64,000 nucleotides of DNA from Lithobates sylvaticus. Lineage: Eukaryota > Chordata > Amphibia > Anura > Ranidae. Below the pieces are notes generated by a model. It saw only the letters and a program-made list of their open reading frames with translations, had not been told where the DNA came from and did not search any database. The stretch is from contig CM053026.1 of NCBI GenBank assembly GCA_028564925.1, positions 131,724,150 through 131,788,149 of the forward strand, given 5' to 3'. Position 1 is the stretch's first letter. The number at the start of each line of letters is the position of its first letter. This document shows, piece after piece, positions 52,851-63,695 of this stretch. The position numbers were made by a program, and so were the translations under genes.

Positions 52851-54240
52851 ATTTGTTGTTTACAAGTGAAAATCTGTATTTTTCGCTAGAAAATGACTTC
52901 TACTTGAACGTGGCTGACCACGTAGTAAAGAGTCTTTCGTCAGAGGGATCGTGGCTTATCCTGCTGGATGTCATACGATGCCCAGTCAGGATAACTGAAC
53001 CACCGTCTGTCATTTTGCTATAGGCTGGGCAGGAAGTGGTTAAAAGAACAGCATATGAGGCTAGTGTGAAGTTTAGTCAATCACAGTAGTCAGCCTCAAT
53101 GCTTTAAGAAAGGACCTCCTTTGCCTTGCAGGCAGATTAGAAGTGTCCTGTCCTCTATTTAACAGTGAATGGGTTGCACATGTTTAGTCCTAGGCAATGT
53201 TTTTTTTTTACTACCGTATGCCTTGTATATGCAGCCAATGCAGACAGCAATGTATTCCAAAACTGTTACAATGCCTGGCAATAAAAATTGTTGTGGCTCT
53301 TACCTTAGGTTTTCTTCTGAAGGTTTACTTTTTCAGAAGCTGGTGTCTGACGATTAGGAAGGGGGCAGTAAACCCACTGCCGAAGAACACAGTCATTAAA
53401 GCTAGAAGCCTCCATTTGTTTTCCACAGAAAAGGGCAGGTTCTGCAAGACACATGAAGGAAACATTGAAACAAACTAGAAAATTAAGCAAACTTTTAATA
53501 GACCTGAAATTACAGCGAGCAAGGTATAATTGGTACATCAGAAAGCGTTTACAGTATCACAGGTCATCTCATACGGTTATGTCATCATCATCTGTACCAA
53601 CTTTAGAATTATTTTTTCTTAACATTCAAGTAACGTGTTCACATGTAGCAAGGAATAAGTGAACATTATCCATCATACATAGACATAGCTTCTATCACAC
53701 AAATGGATCATATTTCCCAGCATGACTGAAAATCCTTAATGAGAACCGATTTATTTTTTTTAACCAGGACCAAGAGACTGCTGGAGTCAACAGAATTTCA
53801 TATGTAATGTTTTTTTCAGAGTTTTAAAAAAAAAAAAAAAAAAATCTCATAAAGCACTACCTAGTGATCCTGCCAATGTATGCCCTTGTGCAAGCACTTC
53901 CTGTTACACTCCTGCATTGTCCCTTTGTCACATGCCCTCTTCATGGAGAGTACAGTCGGTCACACTGACACATAGTGTAGGCATGGTGTAAAGATGGTGC
54001 AGTGTTATGATGTCACAGCACCAGAGCAGCCGTACGTAGTCCCCATCCACATGTCGGCATGTTAAATTCAGGTACCTTTTTTTTTCCACTAACCGGTCAG
54101 CCAGGAAATGTCTGTCAGACAATCCCATCTACAATGCTGCAGCTGGCAAGCTGTGCTTCAAGACACAGAAAAATATAGGACACGTCGTATTTGGCAGGCA
54201 ATCCTCCTAGACACCATCCCCTGTAGACAGTCCAAAGAGT
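52851..54240. other. Unannotated DNA with a local repeat
   Basis: Around 53,535-53,600 the sequence CATCAGAAAGCGTTTACAGT and its surroundings repeat 52,090-52,155. The piece at about 52,966-53,044 (ending AGGAAGTGGTTAA) looks like a decayed element B end. No gene recognised. Confidence 0.4.
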
Positions 54241-54243
54241 AAA

Positions 54244-54807
54244 CCTTGAGGCACGGTTTACACTGGAACCAGCTGCATATGGCACAGGAATACTGAGCGA
54301 GACCAGTCCAGGGCCGAATCTTTGCCCGAATTTGGCCCTGAAACGGAGCCAAAGACGTGCAGCATTTCTGTGCAATGCGCCCCCCAGCTGCCCCAGAGAT
54401 ATGTGAACCGGCTCCATAGAGAGTCGGTCCCATTCTCCTATGCGAATTGGATGCAGGAAAATCCGCATCCAATTTGCATAGGTGTGAACCCGGCGTCGGC
54501 GGTAAAACGCTGCTAATTTTAGCGTCATTTTACCATCGGATTTGCAACGCATTTCGGCTGCTAGCGGGGCACTTTTACCCCCGGGGGGTAAATGGGGGTC
54601 AATGGGGAGCAGCGGTGAGTTCACCGCTCCAAAGAAGCTGCTGGCAGGACTTTTTGTGACGCCCTGCCAGAGCACCGTTGCAGTGTGAAAGCCCTCAGGC
54701 TTTCACACTGCAGATAATGGAGCAGCAGTTTGAGGGTGGATTGCAGGCGCCATTTCTAATGCTATAGCGCCTCCAAAAAGCCCTCTGTGCCCCTGTGAAA
54801 GGGGTCT
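54244..54807. mobile_element. Composite of palindromic MITE fragments
   Basis: 54,492-54,807 is the same family as 15,236-15,666 (GCTGCTAGCGGGG, CAGTGTGAAAGCCC, GTGAAAGGGGTCTTAA). The part from 54,244 to 54,491 has its own inverted ends (GGTTTACACTGG and AGGTGTGAACCC). Confidence 0.6.
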
Positions 54808-54859
54808 TAATCACAAGCGGGTGACTTGTGTAGGTTTTGTTTAGTCGGCTTTAAAGTGA

Positions 54860-54873
54860 AAGTGATACGGCAG
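54860..54873 (+). repeat. Target duplication of the LINE, left
   Basis: AAGTGATACGGCAG, repeated after the poly(A) tail at 62,029-62,042. Confidence 0.9.
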
Positions 54874-54973
54874 GGGGGGCGTGGCCTGGACATGGCTGGA
54901 TAGAGACGTGTTCCTCTGAGCTCCCGGCCGTCTCCCAGCTAACCTGCCTAAAAACACCAGGAATAAGAGCACT

Positions 54974-56149
54974 ATGCACTCAGCAAAGAAACGATTTACC
55001 AAGAAAAACAGCAAGGCATCAAAAGCGACAGGGCAGACCCCTTCAAAGGGAGAGATTGAGAGACTATTCCAGATCTCACAGACGGGCACCCCGGAGCCCA
55101 AGATGGCGGCGCCACGAGGAGAAAAGTCAGGAGATAGCTCCCCGAGCATCTCCATGTCCCCGGCCTCGGAGTCGCAACCCACCGGAACATACAGTGAATT
55201 CCCACCCGACCTGCACACGGAGGAAGGGGAATTATTGCAAACACCCCTCCAGAGGAGCGGCGTGGACCCAGAGCTAAGGGCGCTTCTTAGAGCACTACCG
55301 ACCAAAGCGGACATTGCGGTACTAATCGGTACGGTAGAAGCAGCACACCGCCAGGAAATGAAGGCGGTTAAAGCCGACATATCATCCCTATCCTCCAGAT
55401 TAGAAACCGGAGAATCCTCTCTGGCCAGCATGGAACAAAGGGTTGCAACACTAGAGAAGACCCAAGCAGCACAGACAGAGACACTGACAGACCAGCAGCT
55501 CCGTATGGAAGAAATGGAGGACCGGAGCCGCAGGAACAACCTGCGGATCCGAGGCCTCCCAGAAGCCACGGGGACGGAGGACTTGCCAGACACAGCCATT
55601 GCTATATTTAGGGCAATCGAGGGCACAGACCTCCCGGAGAGACCGGTAATCGACCGAATCCACAGAGCGCTGGGACCCAGATCTGCGGATCCCCTGCGCC
55701 CACGGGACATCATATGCCGACTCCATCACTATGTCCACAAAGAGCAGGTCTTGCGTAAAGCATGGGAGGCCGGAGACCTGGAGTTCGATGGGGCCCCGAT
55801 CAAAATACTTCCAGATATCTCCAGAGCTACTCTGCAAAGACGGGCAATGTTGAAACCTCTGCTAGACTTGGCCCGCAGGAAGCACATCACTTACAGATGG
55901 GGGTACCCGCTTTCCGTTACATTCCGGAGGGACCAGAGATACTTTACTTTGCGCCGACCGGACGCCCTGCCTGAGCTGTTTGACTTCATGGGAGCAGAAC
56001 CCATTGAAATACCAGACTGGCTGGCCCTACTACCGGGAACACAGAACCGCCCGCTCTCCTACAGGCAAAGAGAAGACTCCACATCGAGACAGCAAGGGAG
56101 CCGCCGCAGACGGAGAGAAACATCACAGGACCCACCGAGGGAATCGTAA
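54974..56149 (+). CDS. LINE ORF1 protein (coiled coil, RRM, C-terminal domain)
   Basis: 391 residues. Residues 1-100 are Ser/Pro/Lys-rich and disordered. About 100-182 form a heptad-rich coiled coil (SRLETGESSLASMEQRVATLEK). RRNNLRIRGLPE at 186-197 begins the RRM-like domain typical of L1 ORF1p (transposase 22 family). A C-terminal domain follows (KILPDISRATLQRRAMLKPLL, YRWGYPLSVTF) and then a basic tail (SRRRRRETSQ). ORF1p trimerises through the coiled coil, binds LINE RNA and acts as a chaperone. The ATG at 54,974 lies 100 bp after the element start. No break seen. Confidence 0.93.
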   Translation: MHSAKKRFTKKNSKASKATGQTPSKGEIERLFQISQTGTPEPKMAAPRGEKSGDSSPSISMSPASESQPTGTYSEFPPDLHTEEGELLQTPLQRSGVDPELRALLRALPTKADIAVLIGTVEAAHRQEMKAVKADISSLSSRLETGESSLASMEQRVATLEKTQAAQTETLTDQQLRMEEMEDRSRRNNLRIRGLPEATGTEDLPDTAIAIFRAIEGTDLPERPVIDRIHRALGPRSADPLRPRDIICRLHHYVHKEQVLRKAWEAGDLEFDGAPIKILPDISRATLQRRAMLKPLLDLARRKHITYRWGYPLSVTFRRDQRYFTLRRPDALPELFDFMGAEPIEIPDWLALLPGTQNRPLSYRQREDSTSRQQGSRRRRRETSQDPPRES

Positions 56150-57704
56150 GGTACCGTGATCGCCCTTTATGTTCAGCCATCTATAGCCTTGGATGGAAAG
56201 TTAAGCAGTCCCGGTTACCTTAAGTTTAGTACCCATGCCCGTACCCACCAGGGAGTATCGAGGAGACCTCACGCTGCACCAGAAGACTCCCACCGCCCTT
56301 TGTCCCCCGCGCCGATCGGGCCCCCCCCCCCCCCCTCTGTACTTTTCCACCTGGGGGCACTGCAAGAGGACCCACCTGCTCAGAATTGAGGACCGTGGAG
56401 AGAGATATAAACGGACCGGTCACTACCGGACAACGAGAACCTCAGCCCGGACACTAACTATTTACCCCTGATATCACGGCTGATCACGTGCGATCCGCGA
56501 GGGACGATGCAGGGTATAGCAGCCCCTGCCCGACGGGAGACTAGCCTCCTCAGGAACTTAAGACTACAGCAGAGGGAAGGAACTTACCCCCCCAAGGTAC
56601 TGACAGACCATGTCGCAGCCAGCCGAGACTCTGTATGTAAGAGCTGCCTAATGAGGATCCGCTCCACCTTACCGACACTCCGCAGACTACGAGCATGCCA
56701 TGAGAGGTATGCCTGCAGCTACGCAAACAGGGGAGGGAAAAATGTTAGCTAGGAAATGTTTCTCCCCGAGACAGTGACATTGGGTTGATAAACAGGTAGA
56801 TACCGATCAAATGTACACTGTAAAGATGCATTACGGCATAGAAACCCTTAACCTAACGCTGGCCAGCTGAAAAGAAATTTGAAAAGGATGAGGTACACTG
56901 CAACATTTAATACACCCCAGGGGCCACACAGAGGGTATGCATAATTGTATGGCCAAACAGCTGAATGTATTAACGGCAGAGACACGGATAGGTCAGATAT
57001 GACAAGGAGATATTCTTTTAAGCCAAGTCCTTGCAACATCTATAAGTTGGAGGGGGGGGGAGGAGCTGGAGCCAAACCATATATATCTTTAATACAAGGC
57101 ATCCATCGTCACGGGGGAAGAAGGGGGAGGTGGTTTCCCACTGACCAGGAGGCCCTAGTGATGATGCACATGACCGGGCGGCAGGGGGGAGGGGGAGGGG
57201 CTGACCTAATTGGTGTGTAATGGGATAGCAGCGGGGGTCACCCTACAGAATAATGTAGCAGGGCACGGTAATGATCTACACATCTAGACTGCGACAGTTT
57301 TACATGTTGAAGCTATATATACGATAACCGATTTTTGAATGTACTACAGAGAAGTTACAATGCATAGTTGCGTGCATAACTCTAATGGCAGGGGGGAGGC
57401 GGCGGAGAGCTCACCTTTATGAGCCTCGGCCTACCACTCCTCCACATAGGATAACGCATCTCGGTGGGGGACGTTCCCCAACTCCCCCCATCGACACGCG
57501 CAGATTTAAAAAAAAAATAATAATACAGGGATCAGGTATTAGACCTGACCCCGACCTGGTAGTTTAATACCAATATCTTCCTCCCTCTACCTGCACTTAT
57601 TCTATACCCTATTCTATTTCTGGTACTATACCACTTTCCTACCCCTCCCCTACCCGAACACCTGACCTTGAGTACCACCACATTCCCCAGCCACGTACTA
57701 CACT
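56150..57704 (+). other. Long LINE inter-ORF spacer
   Basis: 1,555 bp with no conserved protein. Contains C runs (56,319-56,334), G-rich stretches (57,050-57,060 and 57,184-57,200) and pyrimidine-rich sequence just before ORF2 (57,570-57,660). No terminal repeats suggest a later insertion. Confidence 0.6.
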
Positions 57705-60700
57705 ATGTCGGCACAGAAAATAAAAGTGATGTCCCTAAACGTTAAAGGACTAAATACCCCAGAGAAAAGACGCATTCTAATGACAGAACTTAGACGGGCC
57801 CAAGTAGATGTGGCATTTATACAAGAGACCCACTTTAAGGACAATAAGCTCCCTTACCTCCGTAACAAATACTACCCTGTCGCCTACCACTCCTCTAACC
57901 CGACGAGTAAATCCAAAGGAGTATCTATACTACTATCTAGCAAAATCCCCTGGCAGTGTCAGGGATGCCAATCAGATCCTACAGGGCGGTATGTTTTTAT
58001 TAAAGGTCAAATAGGGACCAAACAACTGACGCTTGCGACGCTGTACGCCCCCAATGAACGCCAGGCTACGTTTATAGAAGAAACACTGGAACTACTCCAG
58101 AAATTCACGGAAGGCCACTTAATACTAGGAGGAGACTTCAATGCGCCCCTAATTCCCCCGGTAGACACCTCACAAGGCAGGTCATCTATCCCCGTCAACC
58201 AACTTAAGCGCATGAATAAAACATTCCATAAACTACAGCTAATAGATGCCTGGCGCCTGCAGCACTCAGGCGACAGGGATTACACATATTACTCCCCCCT
58301 ACATCAAGTGTACACCAGAATCGACTATTTTATGCTCCCCCACTGTCAACTACAGGCAATTGAAACCACAGACATAGGGAACAGAACATGGTCGGACCAC
58401 GCCCCGATATTCCTGACGTATAATCTTACTGACGCCCTTTCCCCCAAACACAGATTCTGGCGACTTAACGAGAGCCTCCTCCAAGACCCAGAAGTCCTAA
58501 CAGAAGTCACCAGGGAATTAAATTATTACTTTACGGAAAATGACCAACCAGAGTGCGAACCAGGGATTTTATGGGAAGCCCACAAAACGGTGATAAGGGG
58601 GATCCTGGTTAAACATGGTGCTCGGATCAAGAGGGAACGAGACCGGAAACTAGCCCAACTCTTACAAGACCTGAAAAAGACGGAAGCCAGACACAAACAC
58701 GCCCCTACCCCACTGCTAGCGACAGAACTAGAAACAATCAGGAAACAGATAAATGACACACTTCATTATAGAGCCAAAGCGGCCATTCAGATATGCCGCA
58801 AGACTGCTTACGAATCCGGGGACAAATGCGGGAAACTACTGGCCCAATCGGTTAAAGACCTCAGACTGTCGACTTACATCCCATTCATCAACAAAACAGG
58901 AGGAGACAAAGCGGTTCTACCCAAGCAAATTACACAGGAGTTTCAGTCCTTTTACACTAACCTATACAACTTACCACTCGAGACAGAGTCCCAACGAAAT
59001 ATGGAGGAATACATCTCCGCTGCCCAGCTCCCAACCCTATCTGCAGAAACCCGGACTGACTTAGAAGCCCCTATAACTATGACCGAATTGCAACAGGCAA
59101 TCAAACAGATGAAACCCGGTAAGTCACCGGGACCGGACGGTTTCACCTTACAATACTATAGAACACTTCTACCAATCCTAGGACCCCGTTTATTAAAGCT
59201 CTTTAATACACTTGGAGAGGGAGGTACTTTAGCGAGAGATACGCTACGCGCCCACATCTCCGTGATATGGAAAGAAGGGAAAGACCCAGCGTTATGCGGT
59301 AGCTACAGACCGATTTCGCTATTGAACATAGACCTCAAATTATTTACTAAAATTATAGCCACCAGACTAGCATCACATTTACAGCAGCTTATCCACCTAG
59401 ATCAAGTAGGCTTCATCCCTTCCAGGGAAGCGAGAGACAGCACGACTAAAGTTCTGAACCTTCTACACATCACTAAGACCACAAAAAACCCATGCATTCT
59501 CCTGAACACAGATGCTGAAAAAGCATTTGATAGGGTCAATTGGTCGTATATGTTCACAGTACTGAGAAGCATAGGACTAGGGGAAGTGATGCTTAACCGC
59601 ATAGCTAGTATATACCGAAATCCAACAGCACAGGTAAAGGCCAATGGAGTCCTATCAAACCCGTTCCCCATAACCAACGGCACTAGACAGGGCTGCCCAC
59701 TGTCCCCCTTACTTTATGCACTATCACTGGAACCCCTCCTCTCGACGATCAGACTGAACTCAAACATCCATGGGGTCTCAGACGGACAACAACAACACAA
59801 GATCTCAGCATATGCAGACGACATGCTCTTCTCGATAACTGACCCAGTGACCTCATTACCGACCCTCCTCAGTGAACTAGAAAAGTTTGGGAAATTATCC
59901 AATCTTAAAATAAACTACAACAAATCTGAGGCCATGGAGATCTTAGTCCCACCCGCAGACTTTCAGACCCTAAAAGCAAGCTTTAGATTCCGCTGGACCT
60001 CATCCTCATTGACTTACCTCGGCACTAAAATCCCCCCAGATATATCCCGCATATATGAGACTAACTTCCCCCCTCTATTGACGAAAGTGAACGCACTCTT
60101 AGACAAATGGCACTCAGGCATACACTCCTGGTTTGGGAGATGCAACCTGATAAAAATGAGTATATTACCCAAATTTCTATACCTATTCCAGACCCTACCA
60201 ATTAGAATACCCCCTACGTACTTCCGACAGGTACAGGCTTTATTTACCCGATTTGTATGGGCCCATAAAAAACCGAGACTACCACGCACGCTGCTTACGG
60301 CACCAAAACAGCACGGAGGACTGGCACTGCCAGATATAAAAAAATACTACCAGGCTACACACCTGAGTAGAGCAGTAGATTGGAGACGACACCAAGACAG
60401 TAAACTGTGGACGCAAATAGAACAACGCCAATCTCACACCCCTCTAGGGACGGCAATATGGTGCTACGAGGCATTACCCTCAGAGGTAAAGTCACACCCA
60501 CTGATTGGGAACACCATAAAACAAAGCAGACAGGCACTTTTACGAAATGATCAAACGACCACGACCTCCCCTATGACACCTATCCTAGACAACCCTAGCT
60601 TTCCACCAGGGAACTCCCGAACAAGCTTCCAAACCTTGAGACATAACGACCAAGTACTAGCGAAACGATTTGTATTACAAGACAGATGGCCCACGATTGG

Positions 60701-61508
60701 AGAACTGACAGACCAGGGAGGGAGGTTCGGCTTACCTTTCTGGAATGCAATACAGATACATCATTTCTTGCACAGTATCCCGGACCCACACAGATACAAT
60801 AGACCAAAGACCTCGTTTGAAGAAATCATGACCGACAAAGAACCTATGACACAGGTCTTATCACAGATGTATGCCATACTGAATACGCCCCCCCAGCAAC
60901 CAAATCTGAGGTGCATAGAACAGTGGGAATCAGATTTACAACGCACCTTCACTGAAACCCAGAGACAGAACATGACCAGCTTGGCACTAAAAACATCCCT
61001 CTGCACTAAAATGCAAGAGTCTAACTTTAAGATCCTGACAAGGTGGTACTTAACACCGAGTCGACTACACAAGATGTTCCCTGAAACTTCAGAACTCTGC
61101 TGGCGATGCCAAAAAGAGAAAGGCACGATACTACATGTGTTCTGGTCATGCTCTAAGCTAACGTCTTTCTGGAATGCGGTTCGCACCACATCTCAGAAAT
61201 TCACTGAATTTCAAATCCCTGACGACCCGGCATTCTTCCTGCTACACGTCTCGTCTATACCCCCTAAAAGGTATAGGAAGTCTATATTAAGACACCTTAC
61301 TAATGCAGCAAAATCCTGCATACCAGCATTATGGAAGCAACAGAGTCCACCAACCGCAGCAATGTGGCTACGGAAAGTGGAAGACATCAACAGACTGGAA
61401 GACCTTATTCTGACATCCCAAGACAAACAGGAAAATTACAGAAAAACATGGGCACTATGGAACATGTTTATTTTTTCAGACGAAGGAAGATCTCTCCTAG
61501 GAACATAA
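57705..61508 (+). CDS. LINE ORF2 protein (AP endonuclease, reverse transcriptase, CCHC)
   Basis: 1,267 residues. The AP-like endonuclease (1-240) shows Asn12 (SLNVKGLN), Glu41 (QETH), Tyr114, Asp144/Asn146 (GGDFNAP), Asp207 and SDH 230-232. RT blocks are GKSPGPDGF 472-480, YRPISLLN 534-541, motif A TDAEKAFDR with Asp603, motif B TRQGCPLSPLL 660-670, and YADD 703-706. A C-x2-C-x8-H-x4-C motif lies at 1132-1149. Length and order match L1/Tx1 ORF2p. The enzyme nicks genomic DNA and primes reverse transcription of the LINE RNA there. All catalytic residues are present. ATG at 57,705, TAA after GRSLLGT. Confidence 0.95.
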   Translation: MSAQKIKVMSLNVKGLNTPEKRRILMTELRRAQVDVAFIQETHFKDNKLPYLRNKYYPVAYHSSNPTSKSKGVSILLSSKIPWQCQGCQSDPTGRYVFIKGQIGTKQLTLATLYAPNERQATFIEETLELLQKFTEGHLILGGDFNAPLIPPVDTSQGRSSIPVNQLKRMNKTFHKLQLIDAWRLQHSGDRDYTYYSPLHQVYTRIDYFMLPHCQLQAIETTDIGNRTWSDHAPIFLTYNLTDALSPKHRFWRLNESLLQDPEVLTEVTRELNYYFTENDQPECEPGILWEAHKTVIRGILVKHGARIKRERDRKLAQLLQDLKKTEARHKHAPTPLLATELETIRKQINDTLHYRAKAAIQICRKTAYESGDKCGKLLAQSVKDLRLSTYIPFINKTGGDKAVLPKQITQEFQSFYTNLYNLPLETESQRNMEEYISAAQLPTLSAETRTDLEAPITMTELQQAIKQMKPGKSPGPDGFTLQYYRTLLPILGPRLLKLFNTLGEGGTLARDTLRAHISVIWKEGKDPALCGSYRPISLLNIDLKLFTKIIATRLASHLQQLIHLDQVGFIPSREARDSTTKVLNLLHITKTTKNPCILLNTDAEKAFDRVNWSYMFTVLRSIGLGEVMLNRIASIYRNPTAQVKANGVLSNPFPITNGTRQGCPLSPLLYALSLEPLLSTIRLNSNIHGVSDGQQQHKISAYADDMLFSITDPVTSLPTLLSELEKFGKLSNLKINYNKSEAMEILVPPADFQTLKASFRFRWTSSSLTYLGTKIPPDISRIYETNFPPLLTKVNALLDKWHSGIHSWFGRCNLIKMSILPKFLYLFQTLPIRIPPTYFRQVQALFTRFVWAHKKPRLPRTLLTAPKQHGGLALPDIKKYYQATHLSRAVDWRRHQDSKLWTQIEQRQSHTPLGTAIWCYEALPSEVKSHPLIGNTIKQSRQALLRNDQTTTTSPMTPILDNPSFPPGNSRTSFQTLRHNDQVLAKRFVLQDRWPTIGELTDQGGRFGLPFWNAIQIHHFLHSIPDPHRYNRPKTSFEEIMTDKEPMTQVLSQMYAILNTPPQQPNLRCIEQWESDLQRTFTETQRQNMTSLALKTSLCTKMQESNFKILTRWYLTPSRLHKMFPETSELCWRCQKEKGTILHVFWSCSKLTSFWNAVRTTSQKFTEFQIPDDPAFFLLHVSSIPPKRYRKSILRHLTNAAKSCIPALWKQQSPPTAAMWLRKVEDINRLEDLILTSQDKQENYRKTWALWNMFIFSDEGRSLLGT

Positions 61509-61945
61509 GATAAACTGAGACAGCACCCACTAGAGACCCAATAACTAATTAAACGCTAGTATACCAAGATTCGCAAAAAAGAAACCCCCGAGCACTTCCA
61601 AACCCCACCCTCCCACGCCTCGTCTCACCCCCCCCCCCCCCTCCTCCTCTCACTGCTAATTTCCGAACTGAACTTATTCCAACCTCTCTTCTCTCTTTCT
61701 CTTTGTCCACCTTCTCCTCTATACAATCCTATTACCCAGGAAAGGACCTCCTAGGTTAGACCAAGTTAGTAGATCTCACACACAATGACAGCTCCCGTGT
61801 ATATTAGTCCCCGAAACCAACGGTGAATATTGATAATAAGAGTTTAAACAGTACATACGGGTTGATACAATTCTCTACTAATGACTGTGATATTGTTTCA
61901 GGAGGCTGCGACCTTCTGTGTGATCATAAGATTGTATGTTTTGCT

Positions 61946-61959
61946 GAGGCTTCGGCCTC
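61946..61959 (+). other. 3'-terminal UUCG hairpin of the LINE
   Basis: GAGGC-TTCG-GCCTC: a perfect 5-bp stem with a UUCG tetraloop, about 45 bp before the poly(A). 3' hairpins are known recognition signals for several LINE RTs. Confidence 0.55.
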
Positions 61960-61986
61960 CTTTCTTGTTTCCTTGTTTGAAAAATT

Positions 61987-61992
61987 AATAAA
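61987..61992 (+). terminator. Polyadenylation signal AATAAA of the LINE
   Basis: AATAAA lies 11 bases upstream of the start of the A run. Confidence 0.8.
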
Positions 61993-62028
61993 GTTATATT
62001 TGAAAAAAAAAAAAAAAAAAAAAAAAAA

Positions 62029-62042
62029 AAGTGATACGGCAG
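62029..62042 (+). repeat. Target duplication of the LINE, right
   Basis: (A)AGTGATACGGCAG following the poly(A); the leading A residues merge with the tail. Confidence 0.9.
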
Positions 62043-62114
62043 CTGCATAGCTGCTGATCACCTTCACAGAGTTGGCAGTGTGGGCTGTGGATATGTTTTA
62101 TAGCAAAAAGTTAG

Positions 62115-62262
62115 TATTAGATTGTAAGCTCTTCTGAGCAGGGCCCCCTTAATCCTCTTGTATTTTATTGTATTATAACTGTATTGTCTCCCTTTTATAT
62201 TGTAAAGCGCTGCGTAAACTGTTGGCGCTATATAAATCCTGTAATAAATAAAATAAATAAAA
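62115..62262 (+). mobile_element. SINE 3'-end fragment
   Basis: AGATTGTAAGCTCTTCTGAG, TTGTAAAGCGCTGCGTAAA and GGCGCTATATAAATCC form a 3' tail shared by common frog SINEs, from memory. Only the tail is present. Confidence 0.6.
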
Positions 62263-62307
62263 AAAAGTAGAAAATATTGGGTTTTCTCAAAATTGTTTTT
62301 TTTGTTT

Positions 62308-62993
62308 AACCACATGCCGACCGAGCTATAGTCAAAAAACGGCTACAGCGCGGTCGGCTTATCCTGGGAGGACGTCCTACAGACGTCCTCCCAGAAACTT
62401 GCTCCCGCGCGCCCCCTGGGGCACGCACTCGGGAACATCTGTGACCGCCGGGTCCCGAGGACCCGGCGCATCACGGATCACGGTAAACGGCCGCTGATAG
62501 CAGCCGTTTACCACGTGATCGCTCCGTCAAATGACGGAGCGATCACATGTACACAAACCGGCGTCACGTCATGACGCCGGTTCCTCCCTCTCCTCTCTGT
62601 ACCGATCGGTACAGAGAGGAGAGAAGCGGAGAGGGGGAGAGACGGGACCAGCACTGTGGGCTGGATGTGTAGTGCCCACAGCGCTGGTCAATACACTGCC
62701 ACCAACCATTGTGCAATGCTCTGCCCACAAATTTTAATAGAAACAAAGAATTTTTATTTTTTTTACTGAATTTTCAGTATATTTTGATTTATAGCGCAAA
62801 AATTAAAAACCCCAGCGGTGATTAAATACCACCAAAAGAAAGCTCTATTTGTGTGAAAAAAAAGGACACAAAATTAATTTGGGTTCAGTGTTGCATGACG
62901 GAGTAATTGTCATTCAAAGTGTGAGAGCACCGAAAGCTGAAAATTGGTCTGGTTAGGAAGGGGGTTTAAGTGCTCAGTGGGTAAGTGATTAAA
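62308..62993 (-). mobile_element. Element B, copy 3 (reverse, degraded)
   Basis: Starts TTAACCACATGCCGACC, holds AAATACCACCAAAAGAAAGC (complement of the element B landmark) and ends near GGTAAGTGATTAA. Its middle has several perfect hairpins, such as GATCGCTCCGTCA/TGACGGAGCGATC and CTCCTCTCTGTACCGATC. Confidence 0.7.
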
Positions 62994-63690
62994 GTGCAAA
63001 AAATAACGGCAGGTGTAATCAAATACCACCAAAAGAAAGCTCCATTTGTGAAAAAAAAAACAACAATTTTAAAATGGGTACAGCGTCACACAACCGCACA
63101 TTTGTGAAAGGTAAAACCTTTCTGGAGCTGAAGTTGTAAAAATTAAAAAAATTGCAATACGTCCTACTGCCCCGCACACCCAGGCAAACCGAGGGTACGC
63201 ATATAAACCATGGTCATATGAAGGTCAGAGAGAGAGATCAATAATTCTAGCACCAGAGCTCCTAGTTAACTCTAAACTGATGAGCTGTAAAGGCTTTTAA
63301 AGTATCGCCTGTGGCGATTTTTGGGGACCATCGTTTTTGGCGATAATGCAAGCCATTTTAGGACATAAAATGTTTGTTATCCATTTACTCTATGCAACCT
63401 CATCTTTTAAGTTTTAACCAAAAACGGCTATTATAGGATGCGTTTTTTGCACCAATATCATTATATTGTCCCCTGACAATTTGCGTTAAACAGTTAAAAA
63501 ATTTGCAACCATCACCTTTTTAATTCTACAGGGCCTCTGCTTTCAGAAAATATAGAACGTCCTTTGAGGTTTAAGCACTTTTATTGCCAAAAATTAAGAT
63601 TTTTTACATGCATGCAGGAGACGGCATAGACTACCCTCCTGATCGCCTGCTAACCATGGGCCACATACAGCGCAAAACATCTAGGTCCAG
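62994..63690 (-). repeat. Further element B piece and hAT-body-like repeat
   Basis: 62,994-63,140 repeats AAATACCACCAAAAGAAAGC a second time. 63,150-63,690 resembles the interior of the hAT element near 10,620-10,950 (ATCAATAATTCTAGC, ATCGCCTGTGGCGATTTT). Confidence 0.5.
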
Positions 63691-63695
63691 GTGGG

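Larger units (their letters stand above)
54874..62029 (+). mobile_element. Full-length L1/Tx1-like LINE retrotransposon
   Basis: A 7.16-kb element with a short GC-rich leader starting GGGGGGCGTGGCC, intact ORF1, a 1,555-bp spacer, intact ORF2, a 3' untranslated region with AATAAA and a ~27-base poly(A) tail. It is bounded by a perfect 13-14-bp target duplication. Both ORFs are uninterrupted, so the insertion is likely recent and could be competent. Confidence 0.93.
61509..62029 (+). other. LINE 3' untranslated region and poly(A) tail
   Basis: Includes a C-rich/CT-rich part (61,627-61,705), a UUCG hairpin, AATAAA at 61,987-61,992 and an A run to 62,029-62,030. Confidence 0.9.

Noticed and set aside
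53169-53662. Short frames near 53.2-53.6 kb as a small gene
   Set aside because: No domain and no conserved pattern; overlapping short frames in different phases suggest chance.
54841-55713. 290-codon minus-strand frame
   Set aside because: Antisense shadow of LINE ORF1.
60761-61189. 142-codon minus-strand frame
   Set aside because: Antisense shadow of LINE ORF2.
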